Assembly (NCBI GenBank): GCA_011800155.1
Contig: CM022372.1
Coordinates: forward strand, 2,976,001-3,040,000
Origin: Flammulina velutipes
Lineage: Eukaryota; Basidiomycota; Agaricomycetes; Agaricales; Physalacriaceae
Length of the DNA stretch: 64,000 nucleotides
Direction of reading: 5' to 3'
The position numbers were made by a program, and so were the translations under genes. Under the pieces are notes generated by a model. The model made no database searches. It saw nothing but the letters and a program-made list of their open reading frames with translations, and was not told where the DNA came from. Positions 34,631 through 46,735 of the stretch are shown in pieces. Each line of letters opens with the position of its first letter. The stretch's first letter is position 1.

Positions 34631-35735
34631 TTCTGCTTTTCCCACCGCTGTACTTTATTTTATTGTTGTAGACATACCCCTCATCTATCCTATCCCCCCT
34701 ACATGCATATCTCTCTCCGCGTCACATATCTATTAGACTCAGTCTTCCTTGTACTGGAACTTGTAAACATGCAATCACAGCTGCTTGTGTCTCTTTGCAT
34801 TTCTTGTCATTCTGCTGCGTATCATGTCTTGGACGATACGTCGAGATCCCAAACCATACCATTAAATGGGTAGATCGTATCAGTATAAGTGCAATGGCTC
34901 TCCATGGCAATGGGCAGTGGCAGAAAACTGACGAAGCTATTCAAACATCCTCTGCTACATGTAATAGCACAGCTTTAATACCGATGTGCCCAATCGAAGG
35001 AGCATGTTCTCACATGCGTGGACACAGAAAGCACTGGAAGGCAAGGGGTCGAAAGCAACGAAGGACACAAGAATCCCGCTCGTAAACCTTGCAGGCCGAC
35101 AAAACTTTGAGTGTGCTAGATTGATATCTGACGAGTCGGGGATCCGGGACAATTGAATATAGCTAATATCTTTCAAAACTCTGAACATGTTCGCGGCTGT
35201 TGACTAGGACTGTCTACGACAAACGTACGCGGCCGGAGGTTTACATCTCAGATATAGGAAGTTCACGATCACATGATGCTGCTCGGGGAAAGTTGAGGTT
35301 GTTGGGGGGTCTCATCCTTCCTGCGCGTTGCTTAGTGGTCGTAATACTTGGTCCTATGTACAGTGGGTCATTCCTACTCTACAAAAGATTCAAACAAAAG
35401 AGTGGTTCTGCGAGGAACCTCCTGGGAATATAGCAGACCGTGATGCCTTCTACGCGCACATCAACCTGAAGGCAGCCTGTTTTATCGTCGGAATGAAGAG
35501 GGGAATCATGACGGCTAATTCTGTGGGGAACACCGTCGATGGTGGACCTATCTTGATCAGTGCTCCGGTATACATCGCTGTGAAAGTCTCCCTTCTCAAA
35601 TTCAACGAGACTTAGCTCTCATCGATCTCGATCATCCTCCACCAAGTACGGGTGGATTATTGCAGATCCACATAACGAGGAAATAGTACAGATGCCGTTG
35701 TTAAATGATGTCCTGTTTGTAGCATACTAATAGCA
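34631..35735. other. Intergenic stretch between convergent genes
   Basis: A plus-strand frame at about 35328-35615 is open but matches nothing I recognise. No gene is called. Confidence 0.35.
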
Positions 35736-36748
35736 CTAAAAGAAATGTACGCTTGGTATTGGGACGACCTTTCGATCAACCTGACGCTCTTCCTCAAAGG
35801 GCTCCAACATCTCTGGAAGCCACTCCCTCCATGAATCTTCGGAAGTTATGGATCCCTCGCATGCCAAATTGTACGACTTGGTGTACTCCCAGTAGCTTGG
35901 AAGCCAAGCCGCAGTTTCCCAGTCGATAATGCCGGTCACTTTCCATCCTTCCGTGTGGCGCTGTACCATCACATTGTGGACAGCAAAGTCGTTATGTGTG
36001 AAGACGAGAGGGTATGTTGTACTGTGCAAGGTCTGCACTGTACTATCGAAATGATCTAGTGGACGTCCATAACGCATATGGTGATACAAGTGCGCTTGAT
36101 CCCTGTAGGGCCCGCACCATTCGAGGTCTCGGTGGAGACGGGCACATACAAAGGCGCCACCAAGTACGGAGCAGATAGCAGGAGACGCGGGAGGGGGAAT
36201 GGAGCGCAAGTCATCGAAATAGACCTTGAGCTGACGAGATATATCCGCCCTCTCCTCTGTAGACAGAGTAGGCCAGACGTCCGATAGATCTGTGCCCGGT
36301 ACCCTTTCCATGACGAGATAGCGCCTAAAAAGCCACCGGAAGTGAAAGCAGGGACGGGGAACAGGTATCTTGGTGTGGGCACGAACAAAGTTCATTGTGG
36401 CTATGTCGGTGTCTACGGGGCGGCGAGCGTCGAAGACTTTGACAAAGTAGTGTTTCGCTAGAGTGGCTTATTGAAAACGATGAGGTTGATTAAAAAGCGT
36501 GTATTTCAGGCATAGGACGTACCATTCCAGACGTATTTAACGATGTTGCTAGAAATTTTGGTGATAGGTAGATAAATATAGAACATATAAACATCGTAAG
36601 CCTTGACAAGATGATACTTTCGAAGAAAATCCATATCTGGCCATCTAGGCCAGTACCTTGTTGCACGACGCGTATCCAAAGACATGACGGTAGAGGACAA
36701 CGTGTACAACGTCCAAAAGAATACAAAACAACCTCCATCAACGTGCAT
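35736..36748 (-). CDS. APH-like (aminoglycoside phosphotransferase family) kinase
   Basis: Two exons, 36748-36523 and 36457-35736, give 315 residues. Features of the APH/choline-kinase fold are FVKVFDARR (ATP-binding Lys strand region), LVMERVPGTDLSDVW (hinge), the catalytic loop FTHNDFAVHNVMV and the metal-binding GIIDWETAAW. The catalytic loop has His-Asn-Asp where many members have His-Gly-Asp. Fungi carry many such genes; substrates are mostly unknown and resistance should not be assumed. Confidence 0.75.
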
Positions 36749-36915
36749 TACGTTGCCGATCAGCGCTTATCGTGGCGTTGCATATTCAATAGTCGTTTGC
36801 TCTAATCAGGTCCATATCTCATAGCGTATGTAACAGTTCATAGCGAATCTATGCTCCTACAATGCCGTAATCGCTACAAATCCTGCGTATTAAGAAACTA
36901 CAAATTTCCAATAAT

Positions 36916-39032
36916 CTATACAAGACCTAATTTATCTCTCTTCAACGAAATCTCATCCTTCAACATCGCAACCCTCGAATCCAACCGACTCGATAAGTCC
37001 GTCGCAGACCCCGACACCGCCATCGCCCTGTCCAATTTCTCATTCGCCTCCTTCAGCACCTTCTCCCATCGTTTCATGTCATCCCCATCTTCAGCATCCA
37101 GTTGCATCAGCTCCGCAACCGCCTCTTCAAAGAGAGCCACGCCAGTTACCCATGTACTGGTCTTCACGTTCGTCGTGCCAGAAGCATCACGCAGATATGC
37201 GATTGATGCTTTGAATTCGCCCACAGTCCGTAGAACGACGCCCATTAGAAGCGAGCGCAACGCAAGCTCGTCGGGAGTATCGAGGTCGGGAAGAGACGAT
37301 GCGGGCTCAGCGCTCGCAGATAGTGGAGGGAGCGCGTCGATGTAAGCACATTCGATGGTAGGTTTGGGCGTCATGGCTGCCCATTCTTGCAAATGAGCGT
37401 CTGCCACTGTTTTCTCGATACGAGCATGAGTATTCCAGACTACGCCAATCGCATTAGCGTTCCGGTAATCAAAGCAAAACAGATCACTCACAAACTGCCA
37501 TTTCCTCCGCCGGATTGATTTTGATAACCTTGAGCACATCTGACTCTCCCCTCCTCGTGGCCTTTTCCCTATAGAATTCAACTACAAAGTGTAAGCATAG
37601 ATGACAATGAAGGACAGGTCACTCACGTTTCTTCCTTATCAAAACTTCGACCGGCAGGTCTTTCCCGCCCATCTTCTTGCCCTTGTCCACCAGGTCTGGT
37701 AACCTCTCCCAGAGCTCCCTCGCACGTTCATCATCGCCCAAAGACATATGACTTCCTGCAGCCAGGAAGAAATACGTCGCATGACTCCATGTGTTCAGCT
37801 CCGTCATTTTCAAAAACATCTTCGCAGCTTCCTCGTACCTCCGCTCCGCCAACAGCGTCCAAGCCAACTCGAACACAAGCAATGTATCCGCCTGACGAAA
37901 GTCTGTCTTGACTTTCAACCCTTCCTGAAGCACTTCGATGGCCTGCTTGCTCTTCCCCGACATACGAAGAATCTTCGCCCGGTTCAGCACCCAGAGCGTT
38001 CCAGTCGGATAACGACCTTGAACGCGCTCGACGATTCCGCTATAGCGCCTGATGATCGCCTCCTCGTCCGCCTGCCAGCCCGATAACAACAGCACAACGC
38101 CGTAGTAAGTCATCAACACCAAACCCGAAAAGACACTGTGCACGTCCCGTTTGGCAGCAGCCACCGCCAGAGCTTCCAGCGCGAGCCTCCTGTCGTGCTT
38201 GAAGCCAAAGAAACCAACGACAGATTGGACGCCCTTCGGGAGGAGGGAGAAAACGAGGTTGAATAGACCGAATCCGAAGGCGGTTCCTGCGATAATCATA
38301 TCTCCTACTGGGCCTTCTGGCGGGGTGGTAGAAGGAACAGTGAGAGTTGAACCGCCTGTCCATCGAGAAAAGAGGCTACCGCTCTTGCTGACAGTAGAAG
38401 CCGATGCTGTAGAGTTGATACTAGGATTGGACGACTTTCTTGACACAGAAGGCGTTGCGCTGGGAGTCTTGTGGCCTTCCAATCCGTTCGGGAAGACCGT
38501 TTTGTATAATCTGGGGCGGATGAGGACATTTTGCAATGGTAGAAGAAAAGTACTTACTTGGTAAACTTTCCGTGGGCGCTGTTTAGCGAGTACATGCACT
38601 GGAGATAGCCCATATAGCTCTCACTGAGTGCGTTGGTGAGTCCATGAAGTACGACGGCGTCCGCGTTCAGGATCTCGTATTCGAGGCCATTTTTGGATTT
38701 GGAAGACTTGAGGGCGGCTGAGGAGGAGGTTACGGCTTCGCTTAGAATCTTGGCCGCCTCTTCCATCTTTGCGCTCTGAAATGAGTGAGTAATGTTCGCG
38801 TCATGACAGCTGTAATGGCACGTACCTCCATTCCCAGCGCCGCCTCTAAGAAGACGCACACGCCTAATCCCAGCTGATGGAACGCAACGCTTTCCTTTTC
38901 CTTCTTGTCGTCGTTCGCTGTGATATGAGATTCGAAGACCTTTTTAGCGTCTATTACATTGTTGGCGAAGAGTTGGTCGAAGCCAAGTGTGGCGGCCACG
39001 AGAAGGGATTCCGAAGAAGGTGCTGAGGACAT
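36916..39032 (-). CDS. IML2: IML2-like mitochondrial outer membrane / TPR39 family protein
   Basis: Five exons, 39032-38826, 38775-38558, 38510-37627, 37581-37492 and 37439-36916, give 640 residues. Recognisable pieces are [16 protein letters not shown] at the start, [20 protein letters not shown], the [12 protein letters not shown] motif and a helical repeat half ([36 protein letters not shown]). Yeast Iml2 is needed for clearing inclusion bodies and is linked to lipid droplets and mitochondria. The gene is single-copy in appearance and its introns are ordinary, so it is a good conserved anchor in this window. Confidence 0.82.
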
Positions 39033-40342
39033 AACGACTGTAACAGATTCTGTAAGTGAACGAATCTGCCGTTCGTTTATTGCGTTACCAGATGCGTAGA
39101 TATTTCTTGGTTCAGGTGAGGCTAGGATTCGGGAAGAGAGACGAAGAACGCAAGATGGCGCGTAGACGACAAGTCAGCGATGCAATAATGTTGGAATGGA
39201 TGGCAGAGATGGTCGAGGAGATGGTGGTCAGAGACAGAGCACACTAACGTCGTTTACTAGTGCTTCACCGCGTTCAGGGGCGGGAGCGGCAGTGGTCCGG
39301 CATAATTAATAAAGATCTTCACGTCACCGGCAGCGGCGTCGGCAAGTTCCACTCTTTCGCTTCAAGTTCGCTCGCCGCTCAGCGCTGCGCTGCGCTCCAG
39401 ATCTTCTCGCGATCAGTATCGGCTTGGGTGTCATCGACAGGATGATTTGACTAGAATCAATACCGCAGTAGCGCGTAAAGGCTCTTTCCTGGGCGTTAGC
39501 CTGCCACTGAGTAATACAAGCGAGCTGACCGGCGACAACGGGCTGTATGATATGTCTATGGAGGGCGAAGTGGACTTTGTTTCTCCATTGCCATCCGAGG
39601 AGAACTATGCATCGCCAGATCAGATACGTGCTGCATTCCCTCTGCTTGACAGGAAGGGTGTTCTGATTTATGATGTGTTTGCTTTTTAATTCTGTCCTTA
39701 CATTGTCCACGCCCATCCTACAAATCGCTGCGTCAAGCACGCGCAGTTCTCTTGGTTTAACATCGATATATCACGAAGGTCGAACCCCAGGGAAATCTTC
39801 TTCACGAGGTGTGAAGCGGGAAGGAGGTCAAATGCATGCCTCCACCATTTCCAAGACCATGGCAGTTTCAATGTCGAAATAGAGATGCCCCATGGAGAGA
39901 CATTGCGAAGGTCTCATGTTAGAGGGCTGAACGGAGGAGTTGCTAAATTCGGGGCATCGGGATAGGAAGGAAATTCAGTTACTAACTTCCTACCATGGTG
40001 ATACCAATGGGACCTAAGATGGTGTAACTTTGTTCACTGAATTGAACGAATGTGCTTAGTAGATACGGTACGGATACATGTTCTCTTCGAGGGTAGTATC
40101 AAATTAAGAGGTTATGAGAAAGCACACAGGAACAAGACGCTTTTCCGCGCGCCACACATTAGGCACCAAGATCATGCCTTTAGCTAGCCAATTTTGATCT
40201 GTGCTCCGTGCATCACGCACCACCTATCTTACCGTACCATACCACCATATTACCAACAAGGCTGTTGTGTCTGATTTCTAGTATTGGTCCTCCTTTAAGT
40301 CAGGTAGTATAGTACTGTAGATACCCATAAATATGATACATT
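39033..40342. other. Intergenic stretch with F-box gene fragments
   Basis: Apart from the fragments at 39590-39960 no gene is seen here. Confidence 0.4.
39590..39960. pseudogene. F-box gene fragments in opposite orientations
   Basis: On the minus strand, about 39960-39760 encodes VSMGHLYFDIETAMVLE and, after a frame change, FDLLPASHLVKKISLGF. These match VSVEHLCLD and LDLLPPSHPVKKITLAF in the F-box gene at 45503-46735. On the plus strand, 39620-39670 encodes IRAAFPLLDRKGVL, the C-terminal motif of the same family. The fragments are frameshifted and inverted relative to each other, so this is debris of an F-box gene. Confidence 0.6.
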
Positions 40343-42634
40343 TTATCGCGCCCCAAACGCAGGACTCGACCGCCCCACCCCACTCTCTAACATCTCAAAC
40401 TCCTCATCAGCCGCAACCGCGAATCGCTCATCTTGCTCATCGTCTTCCCTGGTCCGTCTCAACGGTTGCTCCTCTTCAAGCTGCCCATACCCTACATTCG
40501 AACGCGATGTGTTCCGGTTGAACATACGAGACAGCCAAGAGCTGCTCGCACTTTTCGTGATCCCCGATGAATTTGGTACAGGCGGGTATGCAGCCGTAGG
40601 CGACAGCGCCGACGAGCTGGGTAGCCCGGACGCTGAATTCGGTACCACCGCGTAGCCCTTAGTCTCGCCATCGTCTACGTGACATGAGCACAGTTGCAAC
40701 GAGAGCAGAGACAAATATTCACCTTCTCCGAATACGGCATCCATCTCCTCCAGTGGAACACCCTTCGTCTCGGGATACAAGAAGTAGACTAGGAGATCGT
40801 TAGACAATGAGGGACACGCAGGCCATAAACTCACCGAGAATGAAACTGCACGCGCAAAAGAAGCCATGCATAAAGTACAGCCTCCACTCAATGACTTCCT
40901 GCAGATACGGCGTAATCTCTCCGACCAGCGTGTTGAATGCCCAGTTTGTCGCCGTTGAGATCGACACGCCTTTGGCGCGTACGCTCAGAGGCATGATCTC
41001 GGGTGGGTACAACCACGGCAGCGGTCCCCAGCTGTATCCAAACGCCGCGTTGAATATGATGACACATACCACCACCGCGTTCGGGGTAGCTGGCACATCC
41101 AGGTACATCCAGTAGCCAGTAGCGCAGAGTGCTATGCACATCACAACGGCTCCCGACATGAGGATAGGTCGCCGACCCCATCGGTCGACCAGATACCATG
41201 GAGGGAGTGTGGAAGCGAGATAGATGAGGGAGTTGATCCCTGTCATGAGGATGGCATCACGTCCTAACCATCCGGCTGATTCGAACACACGAGCTGGAAA
41301 GCATAAGTGGAGGCAAATACGAAGGGAAGGACAACGTACGAGCGTAGTATGAGATGACGTTGATCCCATTCTATCACATTGATCAGCCAAAGAATAAACA
41401 CAGGCACGAAGAGGATTACCAGTTGTGCGAACGCCTGCGACGACATGGCCAGTAGTACGCGCTGCTTGTACTTTTTCCACATCATACCGTAAGACCGCCC
41501 TTCTCCAGATTGACGCTGGGCATTGTTCCAGGACAGTGGAGCGAAAAAGAACTGGCAAGCGTACCTCTGACATAACCTTGTCCTTGATCTCCCTAAACTC
41601 TGCTCTAGCGATAGGATTGTCGATGTCACCTCCATGTAGGTCCGCCAGTATTCGGAGTCCCTGTTCATCTTTGTCTGTATCAATGAGCCACCTAGTTGAG
41701 GTTAACCGCTGTCATCAGTCAGAGGGAGGGAAGACAGACCTAGGGCTTTCCGGCATAATCAAAGCCCCTCCAGCAAGTATGGCGCCTATCACACATTGAA
41801 TGAAGAGAGGCAGTCGCCATGACATGTTTGAGTCGATGAAGGAGCAAAAGTAGTCTGTCCACTGGAAAGTATGAGCTGGGCACACGAGCAACAGAGCGGG
41901 GACGTACAACGGAGAACGAGTATCCAAAGATGTTTCCGGTAAATTCAGCGCAGGCGAGCGCGCCTCTCTGGCGCCTTGTCAGAAGGTCTGCGGAGGGGAA
42001 TGAATGGAGACGTACATGATTTGGTGGAGATATTTCGCTTTGGTATATGGGTACGATAGTTCTGTGGTTGCGACGTTAGGGAATCGCAAAGGGACGCAGC
42101 TGGGCGACGCACGATAAAAGGCCGACACCGAAGCCACTAATGAAGCGTCCGACGACCATAACAGCGAATCCCGTCGTAAAAGTTTGGATGGCCCCGCCTA
42201 TGGTGAACACCACAGCCCCGATGAATAGCGTTCCTTTGCGTCCAATGATATCGCCTACTCGCCCAGCGGCCACCGACGTTACTGTTCGCTCATGTGAGTA
42301 TTGTGGTCGCGCAGAACGAACAACAGACGCACCAAACGCCCCCACTTCCAACACGGCGACCATGCTGCCAAGCTCTATGGGTCCCGGCCTCCCGAAATAG
42401 TCGACGAAATGTGGTCCAGTAATTATGCCCGACATAACGCTGAAGCCTTTCCGTCAATACGTTATCTGCCTGGAGTCTACGGGCGCGCTTACCCTTGGTC
42501 ATAACCAAACTACAGAATGGTCAGTTGGGCACGGAAATTCCTGCAAATGAACGCACCAGAAACATGCCTACGCTCGCAAAGATGGAGACAGCGTACAGCA
42601 AAGGCTGTCCCACCAGCCTGCGGTGAGGCGCCAT
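40343..42634 (-). CDS. MFS sugar transporter
   Basis: Twelve exons were joined by frame; the start is at 42634 and the stop at 40343. Family motifs in order: FGYDQGVMSGIITG after the first membrane helix, GRVGDIIGRKGTLF, VPIYQSEISPPNHRG, ACAEFTGNIFGYS, the QLNGINVISYYAPRVF segment, VDRWGRRPILMSG, and YFLYPETKGVPLEEMD. This is the sugar porter (TC 2.A.1.1) signature, so the product is a plasma membrane H+/sugar or polyol carrier. A long hydrophilic C-terminal tail (about 120 residues, Ser-rich then acidic) extends beyond the usual end. Substrate unknown. The second exon is only 17 nt (42509-42493). Confidence 0.85.
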
Positions 42635-42975
42635 AATTATTAGCAAGGAGGAGACGTGGTGGTGGTGGTGGTGGTCAAACAGATGGGGTCGCCACGTGAA
42701 CGGATTAATTCAATCGGCCCGGGTACGCCACATTCGCCAAGAGCCCAGCGAAATAATTCCTTTGGCGGCCTTGTATGCATATACACGCCGGCCAGCATAC
42801 CCCGCGTCGAAGCAGTCGGCACTTTCGCATCATGATACCAATAGCAGTGTTTGCAAAGTATATACGTGGACATAGATGAGCACCATACTTAACAGAAACC
42901 TTGTCTGTCTCCTCCTCGCGACGTGCTAGCACCCGCCTTCTATATGGAATCCGTCCATTACTCCCTCGTCGCCAC
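42635..42975. other. Short intergenic stretch
   Basis: It lies upstream of the transporter and downstream of the mannosyltransferase. A GGT/GTG run is at about 42657-42674. Nothing else is seen. Confidence 0.4.
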
Positions 42976-44465
42976 CTATTCCATCAATCGATCCCACTTC
43001 TTCAGACATGAATACCCATCATAGTCAAAGCTCCTCGCCTGGTCGCAAGAGCACTTGCCCAACTTCCATGCCACCTTATCCCGCGGACAATGTGTGTACG
43101 GGTTATGCTCGTACCCAATCTGATCAAAGAACACAATCTGCTCCTTTTTGAGGAAAATATTCGCAGCGATCGAATGCACGGGTGCATCACCCCATCGCTC
43201 GTAGTAGAAGCCGCCTTGCGCATCCAGGTAGTTGAAAAAGTCTTGATAAGCAGGGGACCGCCAGAAATCCATGTCTGCGATCTCAAAGTTCGACCAGACT
43301 GTACCATTGTCAGCTTCGAAGCGAGAACGAAAACGAAGAGCTCACAGTGACACAGATTATATGTATCCCCGCCATTGTCGCTCTGGAAGTTCATGGCATT
43401 GCCTTCAGCCACATGTTCAGGATGCAGCTTGATGAAATCCTTGACATGTCCCCAGAGCGTTTCGATCGTCCGCTCGAATTCGTACATCGTAATAGTGAAC
43501 CCGTACGCTTTGTTGTTCTCCTCCATATACACGAATGGGTCAAATTTCATTTCGCAATGGAAATGAACATCCGGTCTGCGCATGCGTCAACACGGAAGCT
43601 ACCTCCGCGGACAACTGCGCACTCACTCTATCCGCCAATACCATCGGTAAGGCTGCAAAAGCGGGTGCTTGAAAAAGAAACCCGAGTTGAAGCGACACAT
43701 ATTGCGGTACCTATCAAGACGTCAACCGTCCGTCTGTCCAAGAGGAAGACAGAACCTACGACACGCTGCCTGGAAGGTGATATATCAGTATTGCCATAAG
43801 ACACGGGGGGCCAAGAAGAAAGGCCCAGATACCCGAAGCTTAGGCATTTCTCACCTCCGTAAATGACATCTTCAGCGACCATTTGGTCCCTAGCCTTCGT
43901 CGCCCTCTCTTCATCTATCCAGTCCGGCTGGTACCAGTGCTCAGTAGGTATAAGCCCGAATTCCATTTTCGCCGAAGTAAGAACGGAGACACGCCTATCC
44001 AAAAAAAGAAATCAGTGCCAGACCCAATCCAAGACAAACACGCACTCCTTGAACTCCTTCGTGAACTCGACCTCATTCAGCAGCACGTATGGATAGTCGA
44101 ACTGCTTGTTGAATCGTTCTTCGATCTCACGGATGCTACGCACGGTGTTGTCGGTGTCGGAGTTTCGCGCAAGGATGACGAGTACGGCATTAGCACGTTT
44201 GCCGTGGACAGCAGAAGAGTTGTAGTACGGTGAGAAGTGTGTGGTAGGAATGTCCACCAGTAACGACGGGGAATCAACGTTGGGTCCACGCCAGCTGGCG
44301 GAGATGTTGCCCAGGGAGGTAAGACGGCCATATTCCTCATACGAAAAGGATAGTATGTAGTGCATAGAGACCTATACAGACATCGGTGAAGGACTCCAGG
44401 CGCAAACAGGAAGGACGCACCACTACTCCCAGCATGAACAAGATATACCTAGCAACGGTATTCAT
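42976..44465 (-). CDS. GT15 alpha-1,2-mannosyltransferase (KRE2/KTR family) with 10-nt micro-exon
   Basis: Seven exons give 385 residues: 44465-44421, 44371-44046, 43994-43855, 43769-43760, 43710-43627, 43575-43346, 43298-42976. The N-terminal hydrophobic segment ([16 protein letters not shown]) is a type II Golgi anchor. Family motifs: [93 protein letters not shown]. Yeast relatives extend O- and N-linked mannose chains using GDP-mannose. The fourth exon is only 10 nt (GCAGCGTGTC on the minus strand). It is required: without it the frame across YGGSVSYRN is lost. Confidence 0.85.
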
Positions 44466-44923
44466 CGTCGTTGACAGTCACGGCGCACGTTGACGAGGTG
44501 CGAAGCAGAGTCCGCCGTTTATCAACGTGCCGCTTGTTGGTCTCGCTCGTCGTGGTAAGAAAGAAAGTCAAAAGAATAGAAAAGAATCCAACGTTTGTCC
44601 GAGAATTGGATTTCTTCGGAACGGACGGATGCTACGCTGCCGATCAAGGGTCTGCGGAAATATCCGTGTAGATCATGGACAGCGCAACTTTCTACTCATG
44701 CGACCATGTTTCAGGTAAACCAATTCAGTGAACATGAATTCGCATACTACTTACGCCACGTTGAGTCCAAGTTCCACGCAAACCTTTCTGTTATATCAGG
44801 CCGACGGAATGATTGTTTTTACCCACGAGTGTGGCGTGAAGAAGTGATCCTGGCGGCTATCGAACAGATCTGTAGGATATGCTTGCGGGGAACAATGTAG
44901 AGGCAAAGGTAAAGAGAACCGTG
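44466..44923. other. Intergenic stretch
   Basis: It holds the promoter of the mannosyltransferase gene. No other feature is supported. Confidence 0.4.
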
Positions 44924-44992
44924 TCACAAACGCAGGACTCCCTTCCTCTCTAGCGAAGGAAATGCTGCCCGTATCGCCCCCTTCAATGAAGA
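44924..44992 (-). pseudogene. Displaced last codons of the F-box gene
   Basis: Directly beyond the transposon's left target duplication, the minus strand continues in frame with the F-box gene: SSLKGAIRAAFPSLERKG, then VLRL and a TGA at 44924. The RAAFP-L-RKGVL motif also occurs in the fragment near 39640. This is the natural C-terminus, now separated from the gene by the 505-bp element. Confidence 0.65.
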
Positions 44993-45000
44993 GTTCCCGT
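44993..45000. repeat. Left target-site duplication
   Basis: GTTCCCGT, an 8-bp direct repeat paired with 45506-45513. Confidence 0.85.
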
Positions 45001-45505
45001 TAGTGTTGCCGTGAGCGTGAGTTGGCTCAGTGTGAGCCGCGGCTCAGCTCAGCTCATTGCCTTTTAAGGGCAGCTCATTGATGGCTCGCTGATGGGGCGG
45101 TCGTGGCGTCGTAAATAGGTCAGCAGTGTATATCTCGAAGGTTGTTGAAGGGTAACATTTAGAAGTTGCTCTCAATCGTAAATATAGGTCATACAATACT
45201 ATTTTGGCTCAATTCAGAGTGTCCCACCTCACTTAATCTATGCCAGGATTGTCAAGTCATCCGGCACTGCTATTCCTCTTGGTTATAGGTGTAGAATTGA
45301 CCGGGATACATTGTCAGAGGTTTAACTAAGTATATCCTAGAAATTTACAGACATAGAAGGCCGCGAGGTTGTCCTACTAGTGAGAACGAACTGTGAGGAG
45401 AGTGTGAGCCATCAATGAGCCGTGAGCCATCATGAGCTGAGCCATCACGAGCCAACATGTCGATCAAAGCTCAGCTCAGCTCAGGCTCAGCTCACGGCAA
45501 CACTA
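45001..45505. mobile_element. hAT-type miniature inverted-repeat element (MITE), 505 bp
   Basis: The ends are inverted repeats: TAGTGTTGCCGTGAGC at the left, and the same read from the opposite strand at the right. The TIR neighbourhood is rich in TGAGC/GCTCA words. The element is flanked by a perfect 8-bp direct repeat, GTTCCCGT, at 44993-45000 and 45506-45513. Eight-base target duplications and TA-G-starting ends of this type are hallmarks of hAT transposons. There is no transposase inside, so it is non-autonomous. Perfect duplications suggest a fairly recent insertion. Confidence 0.85.
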
Positions 45506-46735
45506 GTTCCCGTCGTGTTGCAATCCGGCGCGACTCTTTTTGGGAATAAAATCCACCTCGTACACATCTAGCCTAGAAATAACGGCGTCGAGGTCTTGAA
45601 ACTGATCCGGATGAACTCTAGGAGACTCGAACGCTAGGGTAATCTTCTTGACTGGATGTGAAGGGGGGAGGAGGTCAAGTGCCTTCATACACCAACGAAC
45701 CCAAACACCCGCACAGTCAAGACAAAGATGCTCCACGGACACTTTGCGAAGGTCTAGTACTGGGAACTCGTGTGGGTCTGCTGCAAAATGTCGGGTTCAG
45801 TGCGGTGAACATGGATTGAACTAAAATCATTACTGACATCCCATCGTGATGGTAAGAGATTTAACAGAGAGCGGGATCGCATTGGGTCTAGCAAGCACGC
45901 TGTTAAGCATGGAAACCTCCTCATCCACGAGCAACGTGAAATGTAAACTCTTCAAATGCGGCATTGCATGTCGAAGGAGATCCGAGTCGCAGAACGATAG
46001 AAGTGAGTTGTCAGAGAGTGACAGATGCAGTTCCTGGATGGAGAGTAGGATGGAATTCCAAGGAGGAGCATGAGAATCCGACCACTTCAAGGAGGGATCA
46101 TCTTCTACAAGTGTGAGTCGTCTGATGTTGGTGCCTACGAAGAGCATGAAAAGGTCCGGCCAGATGTGATTCATATACACTTGGACATCGCAAAGACGAG
46201 GATGGCCCTGGAAGGAATCCATAATGCTGGCTACAATAGCTCTATACCGTTGTACATCCTTCGGGTCATCTAGCACTTCTAGCGTCAGGTGTGTCAATCC
46301 CGAGAGCAACGAAAGCAGATAGACGATGTTTGGACAGAAGGATTCATCCAAAGGATTGGCAGTCCGAATTGTTAACACTCTCACGTGTTTGGCCAGGACG
46401 GGATATTTTGCGATGAGATTGACGAATTCATGGATGAGGAAATTCGAAGGGTTTGGAAAGCCTTGCTCCCAGAGCGATGTCAGCTCTGGATCGTCCCTAT
46501 TGCGGCCAAAAAGAACGGCTGGGGAGATGCAAGTGTGATGAACCAAGGCGCATTCGCTCGGAAATGTCCAGGCGCGGCAAACAGTGGCAGTAGCGACAAG
46601 GGTGCGCTTGTCGTTCAATAAGAAGCTGAAGATGTAGCTGATGAGCTCAGGGGGTAATGTTCCTGCCATTCTTCCGCACTTGTAAATATCGCGCGTGTCA
46701 GAGTCGAAGAAGGATAACGATACACCTGAATCCAT
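45503..46735 (-). CDS. F-box protein, C-terminally truncated by a transposon
   Basis: Two exons, 46735-45838 and 45780-45503, give 391 residues. The F-box is near the N-terminus: GTLPPELISYIFSFLLNDKRTLVATATVCRAW in outline (residues about 24-55). A long leucine-rich-like region follows (LSGLTHLTLEVL, MPHLKSLHFTLL). Such proteins are very numerous in mushrooms and are presumed substrate adaptors of SCF ubiquitin ligases. The present stop TAG is contributed by the terminal bases of the inserted element at 45001-45505. About 22 original codons lie beyond it. The truncated product may or may not be functional. Confidence 0.75.
45506..45513. repeat. Right target-site duplication
   Basis: GTTCCCGT, an 8-bp direct repeat paired with 44993-45000. 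Confidence 0.85.

Noticed and set aside
42657..42674. GGT/GTG run as a regulatory repeat
   Set aside because: It is a simple-sequence tract of a few units with no partner; nothing supports a role.
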